Shown one piece after another: positions 60,770 through 64,000 of a stretch of 64,000 bases of DNA; position 1 is the stretch's first letter; each line of letters starts with the position of its first letter. The notes beneath the pieces are model-generated. The model saw nothing but the letters and a program-made list of their open reading frames with translations, was not told the origin of the DNA and ran no database searches. The stretch spans positions 32,233,604 through 32,297,603 of the forward strand of contig NC_091138.1 of NCBI RefSeq assembly GCF_041381155.1, in the 5' to 3' direction. The translations under genes and the position numbers were made by a program. This stretch comes from Argopecten irradians (Eukaryota > Mollusca > Bivalvia > Pectinida > Pectinidae).

Positions 60770-61505
60770 CGCCTCCATATCACACATATCCAAACTACCA
60801 TACCCCCATATCACACCTGTCCCCAATACCACACCCTCATATCACACCTGCCCCATACCACACCCCCATATCACACCTGTCCCCAATACCACACAACCAT
60901 ATAACACCTGCCCCCTACCACACCCCGATATCACACCTGTCCGCAAGACCACACCCCCATATAACACCTGCCCCCTACCACACCTGCTCCCTACCACACC
61001 CCTACATCACACCTGCCCCATACCACACCCCAATATCTCACCTGTCCCCACTAACACACCCCCATATCACATCTGTCCCCCTACCACACCCCAATATCAC
61101 ACCTGTCCCCCTTACCACACCCCAATATCATATCTGTCCCCCTTACCACACCCCCATATCACACCTGTTCCCACTACCACACCCCATATCACACCTGTCC
61201 CCACTACCACACCCCCATATCACACCTGTCCCCCACTACCACAACTGTCCCCCATACCACACCCCATATCACACCTGTCCCTACTAACACCCCCCATATC
61301 ACACCTGTCCCTACTAACACCCCCCATATCACACCTGTCCCCACTACCACACCCGCTACCACACCCCAATATCACACCTGTCCCCACTACCACACCCCAT
61401 ATCACACCAGTCTCCCTACCACACCTCCATCACACTTGTCCCTCACTGTCACACCCCTATATCACACCTCCATCACACCTGTCCCTCACTGTCACACCTT
61501 CCATC
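60770..61505. repeat. CACACC/TGTCCCC-rich minisatellite
   Basis: Degenerate units of about 25-35 bp of the type CACCCCCATATCACACCTGT plus CCCCATAC. The long open frame through it (60750-61526) encodes only HITPVPTTTPP-like repeats and reflects composition. Confidence 0.9.
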
Positions 61506-61659
61506 ACTTACACACCTGCACATTAAACATAGGATTATGGAGCTGTATGACTGAGGTATACGTAGGCAGTATGTCTACAATATGTTGTTACTGAGGTCTT
61601 AGCTGCAGTGCAGTCTACAAGGCATGGAAAACTGTACTTAAAGCTCCTGTTTATGAGTC

Positions 61660-62020
61660 ATGAAATCCTACCCAAGAGTAGGCTGTAAACAGCAGTGTGT
61701 CCTTCCTTAAAGTAAGGATGCATGACAGTCCTACCCTGAGGGTAGGATGCTCACTGAGGTGTTTTGGGAGGCAATCCTATCCTGAGGGTAGACTGCTGAC
61801 AGCTGTGTCTTATGTTATACCCTAACATAAGGACAGCCCTACACAATGGGTAGATTGTTCATGATTGTATGTCCTACCATCAGTATGAAGGACAGTCCTA
61901 TCCCGAGGGTAGGCTGCTGACAGCAGTGAGTCATATCCTCAAGAAAGAATGGTTGTCCTACCATAGAACTTAAAGAGCAAATTACAGTTGACAGTCCTAC
62001 CCAAGGGCAGAGGACACACA
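61660..62020. repeat. degenerate minisatellite of CCTACCCTGAGGGTAGG palindromes
   Basis: About six units of roughly 55-65 bp, each with an inverted pair (CCTACCC/GGGTAGG) and a GCTGACAGCAGTGTGTCC segment. Confidence 0.75.
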
Positions 62021-63124
62021 ACTGCTGTCCTCAGTAACAAAACAGTGGATATTGTCTCGTGAGACCAGGAACATATCATTTCACCAGCAAACCTATTTAT
62101 AGTATTTACATAGGATGAAACATAAACAAATGATCATTAAATATAAGAAAATTCATATAAAAATCAATATAATATCCATAACTTAAAGCACATATCACAG
62201 AACATCAATCATAGTTTGTTCATAAAAGTTCTATAGTATATTAACAACATCCAAACTATGTTCCCTGATCAGTTTCCAAACTGAACAGACAGGCTTTGGT
62301 ATTTCATATATAATCACAAGTTCAGCTATGTCCCCCTACATAACTGGTAACAAACTGGTCAGGTATCAATGGGCAAGGACCAGTAGTGTGTGTCTATTTT
62401 TCTCCTGGAATTCACTCAGCACTTTGTCAAAAAAATCTGTGAGCATTTACAAAATGAGTTCTGTCCTCTGGATGTAAGGATGTATACATCAAAGTCTTGT
62501 AATTCTATCACAATTTTCTGTTAAAAAAGGCACATTCAGATGTCTGTTTCACCGTAAAGTTGTACCTTGTTAAAATTTCAAAACACTTTCCATGAATTGG
62601 GGAAAAAAACAAAAAAAACATAGATAGTTTAGAGATGTATCTCTAAGCTGCCAGGTATATATCCATAAAACTGTCAATATTTCAGGCCCTGGATCTATTC
62701 TACAGGTTTGTTAAGCTGTCTCCCTTAAGGGAGAACCACACCAGTCTACACTGCTTATAAGTTGTCTCTCTTAAGGAGAAACACACCCGTCTATGGAAGA
62801 AGATGAGTTGCCTCCCTTTGAAAGAATCTACACCGGTCTCATGTTATACACAAGAAGCAAGTGATGAAAACATCCCATACACTCGGTCGTGTCTCAGTTG
62901 TGACAATGATATATCAATTCAGCACTTTATAGCATCAACCGTGTATCTCAAACACTGGTATCTCCAAGGTAATCATCGTAAATTTAACCTTTGATAGTAT
63001 TCCACCAGGGATTATCAAATTTGGCTCTGGCTGATATGTGACTAGGTGTGTAGAGCAAGTGTCAATAAATAGATGGAGAAACGAATGTGTTCATAAAATA
63101 CTACCGGTCAATTGGTTCTTACTT
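62021..63124. other. no recognised gene
   Basis: Unique sequence with two GTTGTCTCCCTTAAGG-type motifs near 62716-62780. No gene is supportable. Confidence 0.5.
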
Positions 63125-63890
63125 CAATGATACTTGTGATAAGGTTGATCCCTGGCCAATCCTTAATACCAGTGCCAGGGTGTGGCTGATCTTTGGTACT
63201 ATTGTCTGACTACACCCAATCCTTGATATCAGCCTGTGTCGGAGGCTGACCTTCATCATCAGGCCCTGATCATGGCCAGTCCATGACATCAGTGGCAGAC
63301 TGTAGCCTATCCTCGATACCACCCTGTGCATGATCCTCATCACCAAGCCCTGATCATCATCAGTCCTTAGCATCAGTGGCAGACTGTAGATAATGCTTGA
63401 TACTAGCTTGTGTCTGAGGCTGACATTCAACACCAGGACTTGGTCATGGCCAGTCCTTAGCATCAGGGGCAGACTGCAGGTAATCCTTGATGACAACCTC
63501 TGGTCGAGGCCAGTTCCTTATTAGCAGCCCTGGATGATGCTGAACCTTATAGCAGCTCTTTGTGGATGGTTCCGATAGCATCCTAACTGAGGCCAATCCT
63601 CAATACCAGCCCTAGATAAGGCCAATCCTGGACAGAAGCCCTGGATGAGGCAGATCCTTGATGGCAGCTCTTGATGAGGCCAATCCTCCATAAACGTCCT
63701 GGATGAGGCCGATTCTGGACATAGTCCTTGTTAGGACCAATCATCAACAATAACAGCCCTCAATGAGACAGGTCTTTGACGCCAGCCCTGGATGAGGCTG
63801 TTCACTGAAACTTGCCCTGGATAGGGCAGGTCCTTGCCTCCAGTACCTAATCTACCTCGGGCTAGGCTGCCAGAATGAGGCCAGTTAGTC
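63125..63890. repeat. degenerate minisatellite of GATGAGGCCAATCCT units
   Basis: Units of about 30 bp (CCAGCCCTGGATGAGGCCAA) in the right half, and about 60 to 75-bp composites with CATCAGTGGCAGACTGTAG on the left. The array decays gradually. The minus-strand open stretch 63119-63496 follows the repeats and is not called. Confidence 0.8.
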
Positions 63891-64000
63891 CTTAGCCCAG
63901 TCCCATCACGTCACACAAATTTGGCACTAATTCTGTAAATGATTTCATATGACCAAGGAAATGATGACCGCTGACAGCCAGAACGCCATCAACACAGGTA

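Noticed and set aside
60750-61526. 258-codon plus-strand open frame rich in His, Pro and Thr
   Set aside because: Composition of the CACACC minisatellite explains it; the peptide is only irregular repeats of that unit.
1-64000. LTR retroelements, retroviral or Polinton-like fossils, and LINE reverse transcriptase
   Set aside because: No long terminal repeats, reverse transcriptase, integrase, capsid or envelope motifs were recognised on either strand.

Overview
The window is nuclear DNA of a metazoan, most likely a bivalve mollusc. The coding regions are split by GT-AG introns and the DNA is AT-rich. Scattered through it are repeats of kinds common in bivalves: tRNA-derived SINEs, 157-bp tandem-repeat elements that resemble the oyster 'pearl' (Helentron-type) elements, many short palindromic MITEs, and the recurring motif GAGTTACTTCCCTT. 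No bacterial, organellar, CRISPR or retroviral structure was seen.

Four protein-coding genes can be supported. (1) 8562-10328, minus strand, 4 exons, 185 aa: a DPY30-domain protein of the DYDC1/DYDC2 type. (2) 13216-20649, plus strand, 5 coding exons, about 208 aa: a homologue of sperm microtubule inner protein 2 (SPMIP2, C4orf45). (3) 22136-24106, minus strand, a single coding exon, 656 aa: a TRIM protein with RING, two B-boxes, coiled coil and an NHL-like propeller. (4) 29124-48147, plus strand, 22 coding exons, 883 aa: a protein with two BTB/POZ domains and a C-terminal UBA-like helical segment, which I cannot match to a named family. Every exon junction in the three split genes was checked for GT/AG sites and for phase.

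Layout: 1-8 kb holds no recognised gene, only MITEs and duplications. The 8.5-21.5 kb stretch holds a divergent pair of probable axonemal genes, with a 1.36-kb TTAA-flanked transposon between them and a tandemly duplicated fold-back transposon in intron 1 of the SPMIP2-like gene. The TRIM gene and the tandem-BTB gene are also divergent, about 5 kb apart. The BTB gene is about 19 kb long. Its introns carry two inverted copies of a 1.24-kb DNA transposon around exons 4-7, two tandem arrays seeded at splice donors, SINEs, MITEs and one pearl-like element. From 48 to 64 kb no gene was recognised. That region is dominated by at least nine minisatellite arrays (unit sizes about 20-157 bp), a second pearl-like element and a fold-back element.

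The observations most worth a second look all concern the BTB gene: splice donors multiplied inside minisatellites (introns 11 and 19), the inverted transposon pair that could pair in the pre-mRNA and favour a circular RNA of exons 4-7, and the gene's unfamiliar architecture. The long open frames in the arrays at 48.8-49.5 and 58.3-59.5 kb follow from unit lengths divisible by three and are not taken as genes.
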